Shown in pieces: positions 55,879-64,000 of a DNA stretch of 64,000 nucleotides. The notes below the pieces were generated by a model, which saw nothing but the letters and a program-made list of their open reading frames with translations, had not been told where the DNA came from and searched no databases. The translations under genes and the position numbers were made by a program. Each line of letters opens with the position of its first letter. Position 1 is the first letter of the stretch. Source of the stretch: Methanococcus voltae (GTDB lineage: Archaea > AGJL01 > Methanococci > Methanococcales > Methanococcaceae); assembly GCF_017875395.1 (NCBI RefSeq), contig NZ_JAGGMO010000008.1:1-64000 (forward strand). Direction: 5' to 3'.

Positions 55879-56434
55879 ACTTACCCTCTTTTTACTTGGA
55901 GTACAACTTAAATTTTTTGTTTTGTTTTTATATTTGTATATTTTACGCTATTTTTAATTTATCCATATTTGCATTTATTTATTTATTTATTTATTGTTTT
56001 AATTTAGTTGTACTCTTCTTTTAGTCGGATATCTCCGATTTTTTACAATTTTGCCTCGCGTGAGGTTTTGTACAATTTGTACAATTTGTTTGTTTTTTCA
56101 TTTTGGACCTTTTCCTTATTTTTTATTTCATTTAATTTAGTTACTTAAGTTATTTATTTAAACTATTTATTTAAACTATTTATTCTTTACTTAAGTTTAC
56201 TAAAATTTTTTAGATATTTATTTTATTGTTAGATTTAATGATTGGTTTATTTGCATTAATTAATTGATACATATACATAAACCAAAACATTAAATTTAAA
56301 ATATATCTTATTATTTAAAAAGTTAACGGTCAAAGGTAGTTTTGATACGATAAAAAAGTAAAAAGAGTACTAAAAAAGAAAGGTTTCTACGTATAAATTA
56401 AAATTAAATAAAAATACATAAAAAAAGAATGGTA
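55879..56434. promoter_or_regulatory. Upstream region of XRE-cupin regulator
   Basis: 556 bp without an ORF. Bases 56025-56084 stand out: a TCGGA/TCCGA hairpin followed by six T on the plus strand, a CCTC/GAGG hairpin in gcctcgcgtgaggtt, and two copies of TTGTACAA (56068-56075 and 56077-56084). The rest is AT-rich with tttattta-type runs. Confidence 0.4.
56025..56084. promoter_or_regulatory. Hairpin and TTGTACAA repeat cluster
   Basis: Two short GC-rich stems (56025-56038 and 56054-56065) and two adjacent TTGTACAA palindromes nine bases apart. Could be the operator of the XRE-cupin protein, a terminator of the ZIP gene transcript arriving from the right, or both. Confidence 0.4.
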
Positions 56435-57520
56435 TTAAAGTAGTACGGCAATTCCAACTGCGAAAATACCCAATAATATGTAATAAAATCCTTTTATATT
56501 TGCATGTTTTGGGTTAATCAGTAAAAGCATAGATGTAGCTATAAATACACCTGCTGAAAAAGATATCAAAGGCTTAACGGGTAATTCCGGTAATATCCAA
56601 AGCCCTGCAAAAGTTCCCAGTACGGTTGAAAGAGAAACGATACTTCCAATCAATAAAGAGTACGGTCCATAGTACTTTTTTAAAGGTGAGAATAATGCAA
56701 AACCTGCAGGTAACTTGTGCAATAGTATTGCAAGGTACAAAGACATTCCCAAACTACCAATAAAGGTTAAAGCAATTACCAAACCGTCAATAAACGCGTG
56801 AATAAAGAATGAAATAGGGTAAATGTATTTAATTCTAACATCTACATTTTCATATATTTTTTCAAGGCTGGAAATGTTTTTTTGAATTATTTCTTCAGGT
56901 AATTTAACGGTTGTCTTTAAAACCATATCTTCCTTATTTATTTTTGAATTTATTTCTTCGCAATCCACACAAGTATTTGAATTAATATTATCGATTGTAC
57001 AGTTTTTACTATTTTTTAATTCCTTTTCATCGTATGACTTATTTAAATTGTCATTGTAATTTTTATTACCTTTACGGCCTATACTTTCACTATGATTTAT
57101 ATCATAGTCTATTATTTCAATAATTTTGTTTGAAACCTTATTTTTAAATTTGCCCAATGAATTATCATTTTTAATATTTTTAATATTTTTAATATTTTTT
57201 GCATTGTTTTCGGCATTTTTTTCATTATTTAATCGATTAATGACGTGTAATTGATGATGTACACCCAATTTTCTAAAATACTTTTCAAATAATATTACAA
57301 GTGTTATACCCAGTAACACATACAATGTAGAATATTTAAAGTACCCCTCAGGTATCATAATAAATATGCTCGCCCCTAACAAAAATCCCCCTGCAAATAG
57401 CTCATAATTTTCAGATTCCTTTAAAAAGTTGGTATAATACGCCAAAAATCCCCCAAAAATCATTATGAAAAATGCTATTATTGCAACATGTATTCCTTCA
57501 TTGCTTATCAAATCTATCAT
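56435..57520 (-). CDS. ZIP-family metal transporter
   Basis: About 361 aa. Three membrane segments, then a long hydrophilic loop (residues ~95-215) rich in Asn/Lys with an NIKNIKNIKN repeat and a CVDCEE motif, then five more segments. The metal-site helices are recognisable: FIHAFIDGLVIALTF (TM4) and LHKLPAGFALFSPL (TM5), variants of the ZIP HNxxE and HExPE motifs. Likely uptake of Zn(II), Fe(II) or similar. ATG at 57520 with GGGTG upstream is preferred over a GTG at 57529. Overlapping palindromes near the predicted promoter suggest metal-dependent control. Confidence 0.82.
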   Translation of the reverse strand: MIDLISNEGIHVAIIAFFIMIFGGFLAYYTNFLKESENYELFAGGFLLGASIFIMIPEGYFKYSTLYVLLGITLVILFEKYFRKLGVHHQLHVINRLNNEKNAENNAKNIKNIKNIKNDNSLGKFKNKVSNKIIEIIDYDINHSESIGRKGNKNYNDNLNKSYDEKELKNSKNCTIDNINSNTCVDCEEINSKINKEDMVLKTTVKLPEEIIQKNISSLEKIYENVDVRIKYIYPISFFIHAFIDGLVIALTFIGSLGMSLYLAILLHKLPAGFALFSPLKKYYGPYSLLIGSIVSLSTVLGTFAGLWILPELPVKPLISFSAGVFIATSMLLLINPKHANIKGFYYILLGIFAVGIAVLL

Positions 57521-57579
57521 TGTAAACACCCATAATATAATCTATATACTTCAAGTTTTTTAATGTTATTTAATCTTTT

Positions 57580-57605
57580 CTAATATGGTTATTAGATTAT
57601 CTAAT
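57580..57605. promoter_or_regulatory. Overlapping palindromes upstream of ZIP gene
   Basis: CTAATA-tggt-TATTAG (57580-57595) overlaps ATTAGAT-t-ATCTAAT (57591-57605), giving three alternating CTAATA/TATTAG half-sites. A TATA-like ttttataat (minus strand, near 57625) lies upstream, so the sites would cover the transcription start. Plausible metalloregulator operator. Confidence 0.45.
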
Positions 57606-58077
57606 ATCAAAGGTATAATATTATAAAATTTATAAAAAAATTATAAAAAATTATAAAAATTTATCTAATTCGAATAAATCAGGGTAAATTCATGATAAAT
57701 GTTAGATGTTCTAATATTAATATTTAAGCATACTTAATATTATTAATTATACTTAAATATTTTTAATAAAAATAAAATATCGTGATTTAAACGATTAATA
57801 ATAGTATAATTTATTATGTTGTCACATTACGCATTTTTGGTCATCGATACGGTTATCGTATAAAACTTACTCAAAATAATATATTTTAAAAATAAAATTA
57901 AAATCATATGTAAGAATATATAATTAGTATATTAATTAAAAATTTTAATTAATATGTATTTTTATGTATTAGTTATTTAGTATTTTATTTAGTATTTTAT
58001 TTTCTTTTTTATTTTTTACAGTCTATTACAATAGAAGTTATCTATCGTATAATTATATCTATTTTAATTATATATAC
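57606..58077. other. Intergenic region between ZIP and ferredoxin genes
   Basis: AT-rich, no ORF. One moderately GC-richer patch (cacattacgcatttttggtc to ggttatcgtataaaac, about 57825-57868) shows no convincing structure. Confidence 0.3.
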
Positions 58078-58284
58078 TTAGTCATCTTTTTTCATGTTAA
58101 TAGTAATTGCATCTACAGGACATTTTCCTACGCATATTTTACAGTTGTGGCAGTCTGAAACATCAAAAGCATAGAACTTGCCGTCTTTGTCTTTTTTCCA
58201 TATTCGTGGCCCTTTAGGACAAGCATAATAGCACTTTTCGCAACCAGTACACTTTTCCTTATCAACAATTATTTCTACGGACAT
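58078..58284 (-). CDS. 2[4Fe-4S] ferredoxin-type protein
   Basis: 68 aa with two cluster motifs: CTGCEKCYYACPKGPRIW and CHNCKICVGKCPVDAI. The first cluster's last Cys is followed by PKGPRIW instead of the usual PxxAI, a variant seen in methanogen polyferredoxin-like proteins. Electron carrier in the cytoplasm; partner unknown. ATG at 58284 with GTGAT upstream is preferred over an ATG three codons earlier. Confidence 0.92.
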   Translation of the reverse strand: MSVEIIVDKEKCTGCEKCYYACPKGPRIWKKDKDGKFYAFDVSDCHNCKICVGKCPVDAITINMKKDD

Positions 58285-58293
58285 AATTATCAC

Positions 58294-58593
58294 ATTTATA
58301 TCTTTTTAGGATTTTATTTTAGTTTTATACGTATGCCCACCATAGGTATCAACCATTTTAAATCTTAATAAGATATGCCCATAATATAACTTATCATTTT
58401 ATTATATATTATTTATTGCATTTTATCCATATTGGTGCATAATGTACATAATATACATAATATATTTATTCTAAAATTTATTCCATGACAATAATTTAAA
58501 TAAGATAAAATTAAAAAAATAAAACTAATAAAAAATAAAACTAATAAAAAATAAAAAAAATAACAAACAAAATGTAATAAAATTGGTGCAGCT
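58294..58593. promoter_or_regulatory. Divergent ferredoxin/DUF531 region
   Basis: 300 bp, no ORF. Contains tatgccca repeated (58331-58337 and 58374-58380) and long A-rich runs before the DUF531 gene. No operator identified. Confidence 0.3.
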
Positions 58594-59214
58594 ATGGAAG
58601 AATACAATTACGAATATGATTACAAAAAATATGCTAATAATAAAAACAGAAGCGGAAACAAGGACAAACACTACAAAAGATGTACAATGATATTGTACAA
58701 TTCTTACGATAAATCAAAATGGCACGAAGCTCATAAAAGAGCAATAGCTAGAGCAGCGCCAATTTGCACAGCTTTTGATTGGAATTTAGCAATATATGAT
58801 TTTCCAGTAGATAAAATAGAAAATTTGGAAGGTTTAGAAAGCACCAATACTGAAAAAGACGTTATAAAATTAATTGAAACTACCATAGGCGGTTCAGGTA
58901 GTTATTTAAGGAATTTGATTGATAATAATAGATTCATTGTAACAAATAAGTATCAAGCACAATTTGGTACGCCTATAGCTACAACTTCAAAGCCTGACGC
59001 TAAAAAGTTAATAACTCCAAAACAAGTGCTTCAAGAATTACAAAAAAAGCCTTGTGGTGTATTTATTGGGCTAGGAAGACACGGTTTACCTAAAGATGTG
59101 ATGAAAATGGGTCATTATGAGTTAGATATCACCGAAAAAGGTTTATCACTTGAAACTTGCACTGCAATAGCTTCAATACCTTCAGTACTAGGTACTATGG
59201 CAAAATACGAATAA
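58594..59214 (+). CDS. DUF531-like archaeal protein, possible SPOUT methyltransferase
   Basis: 206 aa. A Tyr/Lys/Asn-rich N-terminus precedes a conserved core: KWHEAHKRAIARAAPICTAF, TIGGSGSYLRNLI and a C-terminal VFIGLGRHGLPKDVMKMGHY followed by GLSLETCTAIASIPSVLG. The Gly-rich GLGRHGLP and the LETCTAI segment resemble the SAM-binding knot of SPOUT RNA methyltransferases. The family is archaeal and uncharacterised as far as I know. GGTGC precedes the ATG. Confidence 0.65.
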   Translation: MEEYNYEYDYKKYANNKNRSGNKDKHYKRCTMILYNSYDKSKWHEAHKRAIARAAPICTAFDWNLAIYDFPVDKIENLEGLESTNTEKDVIKLIETTIGGSGSYLRNLIDNNRFIVTNKYQAQFGTPIATTSKPDAKKLITPKQVLQELQKKPCGVFIGLGRHGLPKDVMKMGHYELDITEKGLSLETCTAIASIPSVLGTMAKYE

Positions 59215-59440
59215 AATGACAAAATGACAATCTATTACATCATACCAACAATATAATAACAGTATAATAAGTTAAAAAAGAAAATAATATGTAAATTATA
59301 TAAAATAAATAAAAAATTAAAAATTAAAAATTAAAAGGCGAAAAATTAAATATAACACAATAATTAGATGTAGATTAAGATTTAATTAACTAAATAATAG
59401 TTAAATAAATAATTAAATAAGAATTAACTATTATAGTTAA

Positions 59441-59836
59441 TTATTTAACGTTAATCGAAACAATCGGCTTTACGCCTTTAACTTTTTTATCAGAGATTTT
59501 TTTGTCGATTAATGCTAAATCGTTTAATTTATCTTCTATTTCAACAGATATTTCTTTTACAAGGTCAACTGGGTCAATTGATGAATAAACGTATGGTTTT
59601 TTGCCCAAACCTTCCCTGTCCATTTTTTTCCTAAATACATGATCTTCATTAAACATCTCAAATATTGATTCCCTTACAGTTGATGGATATATGCCAGTTC
59701 CTTCCGCAATATCATCTACCGTACTTTCACCGTACATTCTTAGGTATACGTATATTTTAGCTTTGACCTCACTACCCATTAATTTGGATAAGTTTGCTAT
59801 TAATTCTTTATTAACAGAACTCAAATCTTTGGTCAA
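59441..59836 (-). CDS. Winged-helix (TrmB/ArsR-like) transcriptional regulator
   Basis: 131 aa. TTG start at 59836 supported by GGAGGGG seven bases upstream. Winged helix in the N-terminal half (VKAKIYVYLRMYGESTVDDI; GTGIYPSTVRESIFEM as recognition helix; KKPYVYSSIDP as wing), then a short helical C-terminus (EISVEIEDKLNDLALIDKKI). It resembles TrmB-type wHTH proteins without a ligand domain. The promoter region is unusually rich in symmetry elements, suggesting autoregulation. Target genes unknown; iorBA lie next upstream on the same strand. Confidence 0.8.
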   Translation of the reverse strand: MTKDLSSVNKELIANLSKLMGSEVKAKIYVYLRMYGESTVDDIAEGTGIYPSTVRESIFEMFNEDHVFRKKMDREGLGKKPYVYSSIDPVDLVKEISVEIEDKLNDLALIDKKISDKKVKGVKPIVSINVK

Positions 59837-59857
59837 ATTTTCCCCTCCACTTAACGA

Positions 59858-59977
59858 AATAATGAATATTCATTATTCAATTGTAATAATCGCCCCTAAT
59901 CGTTTAGTCACTCCATATATAAAGTTGCCGTGACTAACGATATTGTTAATTATTAAATAATCTAAATGTTTAGTCAC
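59858..59977. promoter_or_regulatory. Promoter/operator array of the winged-helix regulator
   Basis: AATAATGAATATTCATTATT (59858-59877) is a perfect 20-bp palindrome 22 bp upstream of the TTG start. Further upstream, TTAGTCAC (59904-59911) and its inverse GTGACTAA (59930-59937) bracket a TATA-like atatataaa (59915-59923), and a third TTAGTCAC lies at 59970-59977. Confidence 0.6.
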
Positions 59978-60083
59978 CATAGTTGATAAATTAATGTAAT
60001 TAAAGTAAATAATTAAGCAACATTATTTTAATTTCAGTAATTCAATTGACTTAGTTTAGTATGGTTTACTAATTTACTTAAAT

Positions 60084-60220
60084 TTAAAATAATGCGTAGG
60101 CCCATTTAATCGTCTTTATTTTTCCATCTTCAAACGTAATAATCTCATTTATGTATCTTCTTTTATCCCACGATAAAAGGTTTATAGTTAATTGTTTATA
60201 TAGTTATCCAATATGCCCAT
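60084..60220 (-). pseudogene. Small frameshifted gene remnant
   Basis: On the minus strand an ATG at 60220 follows GGTGAC with four-base spacing but closes after MGILDNYINN. In another frame the DNA then reads coding-like sequence (LLSWDKRRYINEIITFEDGK, then IKTIKWAYALF and a TAA at 60084-60086) without any start codon of its own. One indel would join them into about 45 codons. No family recognised. The remaining parts of the 59978-60387 gap show nothing else. Confidence 0.35.
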
Positions 60221-60387
60221 TATGTCACCAATTATATGGGTATATTATCCATTCTAAATTTAAAAATGGAATTAATAAGGGTATAAAATAAAAATAAGGA
60301 TATGCAATAAAAAAAACTAAAAATGATAAAATAAAATGATAAAATAAGAAATAAAATAAAAAAATAATTGAATAAATAATTAAACGA

Positions 60388-60954
60388 TTAATTTAAATTA
60401 TAACCCATTTCAAAAGCTTTTAAATTTACATCTAAAAATCTTTCAGGAACGGTTTCCTTAATCGCTTTTACCCATTCCTCTTTAGCAATAGGGCTATTTT
60501 TTGCAAGTAATCCGATTAAAACAGTATTCACTGTTTTTATATTGCCAGATTCCTTTGCTAAATCAAGAGCATCAACAAATTTTGTATTTATGTTTTTTTC
60601 AGCCATTTTCTGCTTAATATCTTCAGGGTAGTCAACCGCTCCAATAATAACAGGCATTGGATTTATTTTTTGAGTATTGGATATCAATATGCCGTTTTCT
60701 TTTAAATAATCTACGTATCTAGCACCTTCGAGTAATTCGAAAGCCAAAACGATATCTGCGGAGCCTCTTTCTACCACTGGCGAATATATTTTATCGCCAA
60801 ATTTAACATGCGCGACTACACTACCGCCTCTTTGTGACATTCCATGAACTTCAGATACTTTAACATCTTTTCCGATGTTTTGGGCTAACTTCCCAAGTAC
60901 TTTAGAAGCTAATACGGCACCCTGACCCCCAACAGCAGCAATTAATATATTCAT
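60388..60954 (-). CDS. iorB: Indolepyruvate:ferredoxin oxidoreductase beta subunit
   Basis: 188 aa gamma-type subunit of 2-oxoacid oxidoreductases: ILIAAVGGQGAVLASKVLGK at the N-terminus, VHGMSQRGGSVVAHVKFG, and ADIVLAFELLEGARY. With IorA it oxidatively decarboxylates aryl pyruvates (from aromatic amino acids) to aryl-acetyl-CoA, or runs in reverse to make aromatic amino acids from aryl acids, as shown for methanococci. AGGTGG precedes the ATG. It lies 70 bp downstream of iorA in the same direction. Confidence 0.93.
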   Translation of the reverse strand: MNILIAAVGGQGAVLASKVLGKLAQNIGKDVKVSEVHGMSQRGGSVVAHVKFGDKIYSPVVERGSADIVLAFELLEGARYVDYLKENGILISNTQKINPMPVIIGAVDYPEDIKQKMAEKNINTKFVDALDLAKESGNIKTVNTVLIGLLAKNSPIAKEEWVKAIKETVPERFLDVNLKAFEMGYNLN

Positions 60955-61024
60955 AATTCCACCTAAGTTTATTTTTTAAAATTTTTAAATTATGTATTAC
61001 ATTCACTAAATTTTTAAATTAAAT

Positions 61025-62812
61025 TTAATCCTTTTTCTCTTTTAATTCGATTGCAGAACGTTTGCAAACATCTACGCATAAACCACAACCTACACAGAGC
61101 GATTTATTAATTTCTGCTTTTTTAGTTTCGTTATTAAATGAAATTGCAGGACAACCGATTCTTAAGCAAAGTTTACAACCATTACATTTTTCAGAATTCA
61201 CTTGTAAATCTTTATATTCGAATTTAACTCCTTTTATCAATATACAAGGTCTTTTTGTAATTATAAGTGATGGCTCTTCAGCGTTTACTTCTGTTTTAAT
61301 AACTTCTTCGAGTTTTTCTAAGTCGTAAGCGTCAACTTCTACAACTCTTTTAATACCGATTGCCTTACCTAATGCTACAAAATCAATTTGCGGAGCCATA
61401 TCGCCTTTTAAGGTCTTACCAGTTGATGGATTTTCTTGGTGACCTGTCATAGCAGTTATTGAATTGTCTAATACTATAACGGTGCTATTTCCTTTGTTGT
61501 ATACTATGTCGATTAATCCTGTAACGCCAGAGTGCCAAAATGTAGAATCTCCGATAACTGCAACGGATTTTTTCGCGAATTCTTTGCCTTTCGCCATTTC
61601 AAAGCCATGAGCCATTCCAATACTTGCACCCATACAAATTGTAGTGTCGATAGCACTTAATGGAGGTACACCGCCCAATGTATAACAGCCGATATCTCCT
61701 GAAACGTTTAATTTAAGCTTTTTCAAGATATAGAATGGTCCCCTATGGTGACAACCGGGGCATAATACTGGAGGTCTAACGGGTAAATCTTCCTGTACTT
61801 CGTAAGTAACCAAAGATTTGGATTCTAGCTCGCCAGCTTCTTTTAAACAGGTTCTTATGATTTCAGGGCTTAATTCTCCGATTGTTGGGAAAATTTCTTT
61901 TCCGATAACATATAATCCCCAAGATTTTATTTCTTTTTCGAAAATAGGTTCCAATTCTTCAATAACATATACCTTATCGCAATTATTAACGAATTCGGTT
62001 ATTGCTTCTTTAGGTAATGGATATACCATTCCTAATTTAAAAAATGAAGCGTTAGGACATACTTCCTTTGCATATTGGTATGATGCGCCACTCGTTATAA
62101 TACCTATAGCTTTATCATTGTATTCTACGTTTATAAGGTTATTTTCTGGATTGTTTGTGAATTCTTGAAGTTTACCAAGCCTTTCTTCGATAATAACTCT
62201 TCTTTTTCTTGCGTTTGCAGGTGCAGAGATGTATTTATCAGGATTTTTATCATAAGGTCTTGAAATTATCTCTTCGTCAGTTATCCGGTCTTCTAAGGAT
62301 ACAATACTTTGAGAGTGGGATATTCTTGTAGTTAATCTTAAAATCACAGGGGTATCAAATTTTTCACTTATTTCAAAAGCCATTTTCGTATAATCCTTAC
62401 ATTCTTGGCTGTTTGAAGGTTCTAAAACAGGGCATTTTCCTGCCATTCCGAAGTACCTTGTGTCTTGCTCATTTTGGGAGCTGTGCATACTTGGGTCGTC
62501 AGCTACAGCAATTACAAGACCACTGTTTACGCCAGTGTATGTAACAGTCATAAATGGGTCAGCAGCTACGTTTAAACCAACGTGTTTCATTGAAACTATA
62601 CTTCTTGAGCCTGCTATTGATGCCCCTATAGCCACTTCTAATGCTACTTTCTCGTTTGTTGACCATTCTGAATTTATTTTATCATATTGTGCAATATATT
62701 CTGTTATTTCAGTACTTGGGGTTCCAGGATAAGCTGTTGCAACAGTTGCGCCTGCTTCGTACGCACCACGAGCTACTGCAAAGTTTCCAAGCAATAATTC
62801 TTTTTTTGACAT
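61025..62812 (-). CDS. iorA: Indolepyruvate:ferredoxin oxidoreductase alpha subunit
   Basis: About 595 aa. Pyrimidine-binding N-terminal domain (GNFAVARGAYEAGATVATAY, PGTPSTEI), TPP-binding domain (CPGCHHRGPFYILKKL; GDSTFWHSGVTGLIDIVYNK, then VLDNSITAMTG) and two C-terminal [4Fe-4S] motifs (CNGCKLCLRIGCPAI; CVGCGLCVDVCKRSAI). Uses ferredoxin as electron partner. ATG at 62812 follows GAGG; an upstream TTG at 62824 is unlikely. Operon with iorB. Confidence 0.95.
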   Translation of the reverse strand: MSKKELLLGNFAVARGAYEAGATVATAYPGTPSTEITEYIAQYDKINSEWSTNEKVALEVAIGASIAGSRSIVSMKHVGLNVAADPFMTVTYTGVNSGLVIAVADDPSMHSSQNEQDTRYFGMAGKCPVLEPSNSQECKDYTKMAFEISEKFDTPVILRLTTRISHSQSIVSLEDRITDEEIISRPYDKNPDKYISAPANARKRRVIIEERLGKLQEFTNNPENNLINVEYNDKAIGIITSGASYQYAKEVCPNASFFKLGMVYPLPKEAITEFVNNCDKVYVIEELEPIFEKEIKSWGLYVIGKEIFPTIGELSPEIIRTCLKEAGELESKSLVTYEVQEDLPVRPPVLCPGCHHRGPFYILKKLKLNVSGDIGCYTLGGVPPLSAIDTTICMGASIGMAHGFEMAKGKEFAKKSVAVIGDSTFWHSGVTGLIDIVYNKGNSTVIVLDNSITAMTGHQENPSTGKTLKGDMAPQIDFVALGKAIGIKRVVEVDAYDLEKLEEVIKTEVNAEEPSLIITKRPCILIKGVKFEYKDLQVNSEKCNGCKLCLRIGCPAISFNNETKKAEINKSLCVGCGLCVDVCKRSAIELKEKKD

Positions 62813-63192
62813 GGTATACCTCAATTTACATTATATAGCCTATTTAGGTTATATGGATTATATAAATTATAATAAAATTTATAAGTTATAATAAAATTCG
62901 ATTTAATAACTTTACTAATATAATTTACTTGTAATTTTACTTATCTTAATTGTAATAGTAATTGTAATCTTAATTGTAATTATTAATAGTGATAGTATTC
63001 GCACATAATAATAATTTCAATTCATATATAAATATTAAGTAGAAGTATTTAACAAAAACGCTGATTTAAAGTCTTCGTAAAAATTGATAAAGTTACATAC
63101 TTAAATTAATATATACAAATCAATAAATAATATATTAAGGGGAAATTAAAAATATATCGTAAATAAGGATTAAAAAATACATTAAATTATAA
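62813..63192. other. Divergent region upstream of iorA
   Basis: About 380 bp without an ORF. Repeated aattgtaatagtaattgtaat-like units lie at about 62948-62990 (taattgtaat recurs four times), and a ttataataaaatt direct repeat is near 62865-62897. No defined operator. Confidence 0.35.
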
Positions 63193-63642
63193 ATGGGGGA
63201 AATTTTGGCAAATTTATTAAAATTATTAACTTTACCAAAGTTATCGCGTAAGTCTAGTTCACAACGATGGATAAAAAACAGGGGAATTAAAAAATTATTT
63301 TTATTCATAGTTATTACTATGTTATTTTTAAACTCAAGTTGTGGATTAGTTGCTAAATTTATATTACCCACCATAAATACTGGAGATATCGAAAGTACGG
63401 ACGAAAAAATAGTAAATACTAAAAATATAACTTCTTCAAACTATAAAATAGAATTAATTAAAGATTTAGCCCAAAAAGTACCTGTAATGGATAGGGGTAC
63501 TGAATACGTAATTACTTTAATATCTGCAGTAACTTTTAGTATTTTGGCGTACGTATTTTTCGCTTACCTATCAGAAGAGCATAAAAAACAAAAAAAGCGG
63601 TTAGAGAAATCTAAAAAAAGAAAGGAACCGTCATACGTTTAG
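63193..63642 (+). CDS. Small membrane protein, function unknown
   Basis: 149 aa from the ATG at 63193. Because GGGGG is six bases upstream of the in-frame TTG at 63205, translation may start there (four residues shorter). Two hydrophobic helices: residues ~34-58 (LFLFIVITMLFLNSSCGLVA) and ~104-124 (VITLISAVTFSILAYVFFAY), with a ~45-residue loop between and a strongly basic C-terminal tail (KKQKKRLEKSKKRK). No family recognised. Confidence 0.55.
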   Translation: MGEILANLLKLLTLPKLSRKSSSQRWIKNRGIKKLFLFIVITMLFLNSSCGLVAKFILPTINTGDIESTDEKIVNTKNITSSNYKIELIKDLAQKVPVMDRGTEYVITLISAVTFSILAYVFFAYLSEEHKKQKKRLEKSKKRKEPSYV

Positions 63643-63703
63643 TATCTTATTAAATTATTTCTTTATTTCTTTATTTTATTATAGTAGTATTTTTTTATTT
63701 TTT

Positions 63704-64000
63704 TTATTTTTTTATCTTTATCTCATTGATAAATTTTTCACAATAATTACACCTTATTTTTAAATTTTCCTTATCTTCTATCTTGAATTTTCCCATAACT
63801 TTTTCCTTATTTGTTATACAATTTGGATTAGTGCAGATTAATATGCCTTCAATTTCGTCAGGAACTTTAACATTAAACTTTTTTACTACTTCACTATCTT
63901 TTATAATGTTTATGGTAGCATTTGAGGATATTAATGCAATTTTACTAACTTCAGCTTCACAAAGTTCCTTTCCTTCAATTTTTAAAATATCTTTAGCCCC
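63704..64000 (-). CDS. pyrI: Aspartate carbamoyltransferase regulatory subunit (3' part)
   Basis: The last 98 codons are visible; the gene starts beyond the right edge. The reading ends with the zinc domain: KFNVKVPDEIEGILICTNPN, then CxxxxC (CTNPNC) and CNYC further on, giving the four Cys ligands of PyrI. ALISSNATINIIKD precedes it, typical of the junction with the allosteric domain. PyrI binds nucleotide effectors and holds the PyrB trimers together in pyrimidine synthesis. pyrB is not visible. Convergent with the small membrane protein gene. Confidence 0.9.
   Translation of the reverse strand, partial: GAKDILKIEGKELCEAEVSKIALISSNATINIIKDSEVVKKFNVKVPDEIEGILICTNPNCITNKEKVMGKFKIEDKENLKIRCNYCEKFINEIKIKK

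Noticed and set aside
57825-57868. Slightly GC-richer patch as possible tRNA or small RNA
   Set aside because: No cloverleaf or long stem can be drawn; only 5-bp inverted repeats.
61062-62838. Several plus-strand ORFs opposite iorA (up to 116 codons)
   Set aside because: Shadows of a clearly identified gene on the minus strand, without ribosome binding sites.

Overview
This window is a very AT-rich archaeal chromosome segment, almost certainly from a Methanococcus-type methanogen (order Methanococcales). The evidence is NrpR, CofG (coenzyme F420), an archaeal SelB, mevalonate kinase, CbiE/CobA corrinoid-tetrapyrrole genes, indolepyruvate:ferredoxin oxidoreductase, S-layer-like surface domains, archaeal TATA boxes, GGTGAT-type ribosome binding sites, and GTG/TTG starts. 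The species cannot be fixed from sequence alone. I saw no rRNA, tRNA, CRISPR array or insertion sequence.

Left region (1-17.4 kb, accessory). The window opens inside a TPR protein carrying a 15-bp tandem repeat. Four large secreted NosD-like parallel beta-helix proteins follow. They share a nearly identical C-terminal S-layer-like domain. Three are followed by precise 102-bp 'orphan tail' mini-ORFs that repeat the last 25 codons of the family with a different end. The third and fourth of these genes are convergent, so their 3' ends form an ~825-bp inverted repeat around a module of a CARF-type regulator, HsdS and HsdM (no HsdR seen). A possible structured leader RNA and a small membrane ORF lie next to the CARF gene.

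Middle region (17.5-36.2 kb, core). These are mostly single housekeeping genes: cobA, cofG, a MoaD/ThiS-like protein, an HTH regulator, an RlmF-like methyltransferase, a ThiF-like protein, an AIM24-family protein, a circularly permuted GTPase, a nucleotidyltransferase, a flavin disulfide oxidoreductase, selB-mvk, a DtxR regulator divergent from feoA, a TIM-barrel protein, nrpR and a secreted repeat protein.

Region 36.4-48 kb (lineage-expanded cluster). Three tandem paralogous methyltransferases and five tandem paralogous lipoprotein substrate-binding proteins of the iron-siderophore/cobalamin type all lie on the minus strand, with no ABC permease or ATPase beside them. Each binding-protein gene has its own long upstream region. 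These contain palindromes near TATA boxes, including a 420-bp near-identical duplication and a shared 68-bp element. This looks like differentially regulated uptake of related metal chelates.

Right region (48.4-64 kb). This holds a Na+/dicarboxylate-type symporter, cbiE, cysS, an acyl-CoA ligase/thioesterase/XRE-cupin group, a ZIP metal transporter, a 2[4Fe-4S] ferredoxin, a DUF531-like protein, a winged-helix regulator with an elaborate palindromic promoter, iorAB, a small membrane protein and the 3' end of pyrI running off the window.
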